64,000 nucleotides of DNA, taken from Warburgia ugandensis. Its lineage: Eukaryota > Streptophyta > Magnoliopsida > Canellales > Canellaceae. Numbering within the stretch: position 1 is the stretch's first letter; every line of letters begins with the position of its first letter. The notes beneath the pieces were generated by a model. That model worked only from the letters and a program-made list of their open reading frames with translations, had not been told where the DNA came from and ran no database searches. The translations under genes were made by a program, and so were the position numbers. Below are positions 62,280 through 64,000 of this stretch, piece by piece. Where the stretch lies: assembly GCA_035236585.1 (NCBI GenBank), contig CP141132.1, forward strand, positions 59,431,880 through 59,495,879, read 5' to 3'.

Positions 62280-63212
62280 AGCATCAGAGACTATCAAGGC
62301 TGTTATAGATGATGGAGCCTCCAAAGTGGAAGTGGGACCATATTAATATGGATTTTATATTTGGTCTCCCAAGGACAGTGATGGGGTATGACATGATTTG
62401 GGTTATTGTCCATAGATTGAAAAACTCTGTCCACTTCCTTCCCATTAGACAGAGCTGGATAGCTTAGTGAGGCTTTATGTCAAGGAGAACATGAGCTTAC
62501 ATAGGACTCCTTTGACTATTATCATATACAAGAATAGTATATTCACGTTGAAGTACCCCAGAGTATTTAGGATGCTTTAAGGCCGATGTTGAGATTTAGC
62601 ACAACTTTCCACCCTCAGTCAGATAGATGGGACCATGTAGACTATGGAGGGCATGCTGAGGGCTTCTACCATTGACTAGAAATGTAGTTGGATGAGCATC
62701 TTCCACACATTGAGTTTGTATATAATAACAACTATCACGTGAGTATTGGCATGGCTCCTTATGAGGCAGTGTAATATAGACTGCACCAATTGCCTTATGT
62801 TGGATCGACGTGGGAGAAAGATGTCTTGTGAAGTTAGAGTTAGTGGAGCAATGTGTAGAGAAGGTCCAAATAATATGGAAGCATGGCTCAAAGTCATCAG
62901 AAGAGCTATGATGACAAAAGGAGTAGGGATGTGGAGGGTCAAGGACCATGTATTCCTTAAGGTCTCCCCTATGAAAGGGGTGACGAGTTTAGGAGCTAAG
63001 GAAAAGATGAACCCCAGGTTCATTGTCCCTTTTCAAGATCCTAAAAAGGGTGGGAGCCATGGCATACCAATTGGCTTTACTGCCACAACTCGTAGATGTT
63101 CACGATGTCTTTCACATATCGATCATACGAAGATATATACTAGACCCCTCTCATGTAATTGAGAAGATACCAGTAGAGTTGAGGCTAACCAATATGGATT
63201 ATAGACTGTAAG
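62280..63212 (+). pseudogene. Element H integrase relic with C-terminal module
   Basis: Integrase would insert element DNA. The FSTTFHPQSDR block near 62,590-62,625 is the conserved stretch before the catalytic Glu. VFLKVSPMKGV at about 62,950 and the 63,023-63,211 frame (FKILKRVGAMAYQLALLPQL, then VHDVFHISIIRRYI) form the C-terminal GPF/GPY-type module, shared with element G (37,020-37,223). Frames shift at least once in between. Confidence 0.75.
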
Positions 63213-63374
63213 ATTCAAGAGTTGAGGACCAAGACCATCCCACTAGTCGAGGTCCTCTAGAAGCACCATTTTATGTAGAAGGCCACATGGGAGATCAAGA
63301 AGGAGATGTGATGGACACACCTTGAAGTATTTGTACAAAGATGTGTTGAAATTTCAAAAATGAATTTTTTTTTA

Positions 63375-63386
63375 AGTGGGGAAGGA
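63375..63386 (+). other. Element H polypurine tract
   Basis: agtggggaagga directly precedes the TG that opens the 3' LTR. It would prime plus-strand synthesis. Confidence 0.7.
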
Positions 63387-63552
63387 TGTAACACCTCTAA
63401 TTTATATAACTTCATTTAATGTAAATATTAATCAAGGATTTCATTAAATAAAGAATTGAATTCTAAGAAGTTAAATTTTGTAAAGCCAAATTAAGTGTTG
63501 AAATCTCAATATTTGGATTGTACACAAGAAATGGGATCCAACGACACTAATG
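63387..63552 (+). mobile_element. Element H 3' LTR, truncated
   Basis: It opens TGTAACACCTCTAATTTATA and matches the reverse complement of 57,030-57,200 for about 165 bases. It then breaks off at TGATGACCCAGG, where another LTR begins. Confidence 0.7.
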
Positions 63553-64000
63553 TGATGACCCAGGTTTTTATAACACATTTTGTAATACATTTTCAAAGGC
63601 AGGGCACCCTTAGTAAAAAAAAATTCGCAAAACAAAATAGCAAAAATTCTTTTCTTTAAAACTTGTTTTGAAAAACCAAGGTCATCACCTCATACATAAC
63701 ATAAGTAGAATTTTTATACAAGATAAAATTCCATTGAAGGAATATATTTTTATTAAATTCTAAAATCCATCTAGTGGTTCACAGTACAGCCCAATACTAG
63801 CACAATACTTGTCCAAAGAAAATAGTCTGATTGATTATTCTTCCAAATCTTCTTAAGCCTTCTACAGTCTTGAGCTTCTAACCCTCCTTCTCTGTATCTA
63901 AGGTATTATAAACATTGAAACATTTACAATTCAGCAAGCTATGCTTGGTAGGGGATACAAAAATATACTACTTCAGTAATATAAGAATACATACCTTAGT
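63553..64000 (-). mobile_element. F-type LTR, partial, running off the window
   Basis: It starts TGATGACCCAGG. It contains 'aaggtattataaacattgaaacatttacaattcagcaagctatgcttgg' (63,900-63,948), the F-LTR landmark in the same orientation as array units 1 and 3 (14,862-14,900 and 26,340-26,390). Its other end lies outside the window. Confidence 0.6.

Larger units (their letters stand above)
57609..63386 (+). mobile_element. Element H: Ty3/gypsy (chromovirus-like) internal region
   Basis: The order is primer-binding site, Gag (57,666 to about 58,650), zinc knuckle (about 58,785-58,830), protease (about 58,960-59,110), reverse transcriptase (59,540-59,850 and 61,020-61,330), RNase H (61,555-61,860), integrase (62,280-62,830), integrase C-terminal module (62,940-63,210), polypurine tract (63,375-63,386, agtggggaagga). 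Reverse transcriptase is split by a solo LTR (59,851-61,019). Many TAG/TGA stops stand where CAG/CGA or TGG codons are expected, which fits decay by deamination. It is not functional. Confidence 0.85.

Overview
This window looks like nuclear DNA from a large, repeat-rich flowering-plant genome. It is AT-rich. Almost all of it consists of decayed Ty3/gypsy LTR retrotransposons, an RTE-clade LINE, and long microsatellites. The one clear host gene is a plastid-targeted polyphenol oxidase (PPO). No operons, prokaryotic signals, CRISPR arrays or organellar genes were seen. I cannot name the species.

Layout. Bases 1-14,540: two related Ty3/gypsy derivatives on the + strand, E1 (cut by the window edge) and E2. 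Both keep Gag-type sequence, and E2 also keeps a protease. Both lack reverse transcriptase and integrase and carry the same short tract of unknown nature instead. E2's probable 3' LTR is interrupted by another LTR at 11,179-13,639. Bases 14,621-33,204: a tandem array of a unit of about 5.7-5.8 kb. Each unit holds an LTR of one family (called F here), an LTR end of a second family (called G), and the 3' part of an RTE LINE, all on the - strand. The third unit is a fusion of two sequence types. Its LINE runs past the array edge to about 34,510, where the endonuclease region is still readable.

Bases 34,810-44,332: a full-structure G-type Ty3/gypsy element on the - strand, with two LTRs, a primer-binding site and gag-pol relics, heavily mutated. 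Bases 45,068-46,880: the PPO gene on the - strand, intron-less and almost full length. It has a frameshift inside the copper-B site and an in-frame stop before the C-terminal domain, so it is annotated as a pseudogene. Its region is visibly richer in GC than its surroundings. Bases 47,000-48,770 are PPO upstream DNA with no recognisable gene. Bases 48,800-57,608: more LTR fragments in both orientations. Bases 57,609-63,386: the inside of a chromovirus-like Ty3/gypsy element (H) on the + strand. Its reverse-transcriptase region is split by an antisense solo LTR with a clean 5-bp target-site duplication. The window ends in further LTR sequence.

Apart from the PPO relic, the elements here do not work together. 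The window records nested insertion, tandem duplication and decay. I found no convincing new biological system. The most informative points are the array with its fused third unit, the shared non-pol tract of E1 and E2, and the two-lesion PPO. Pairwise similarities were judged by eye, so boundaries given as 'about' may be off by tens of bases.
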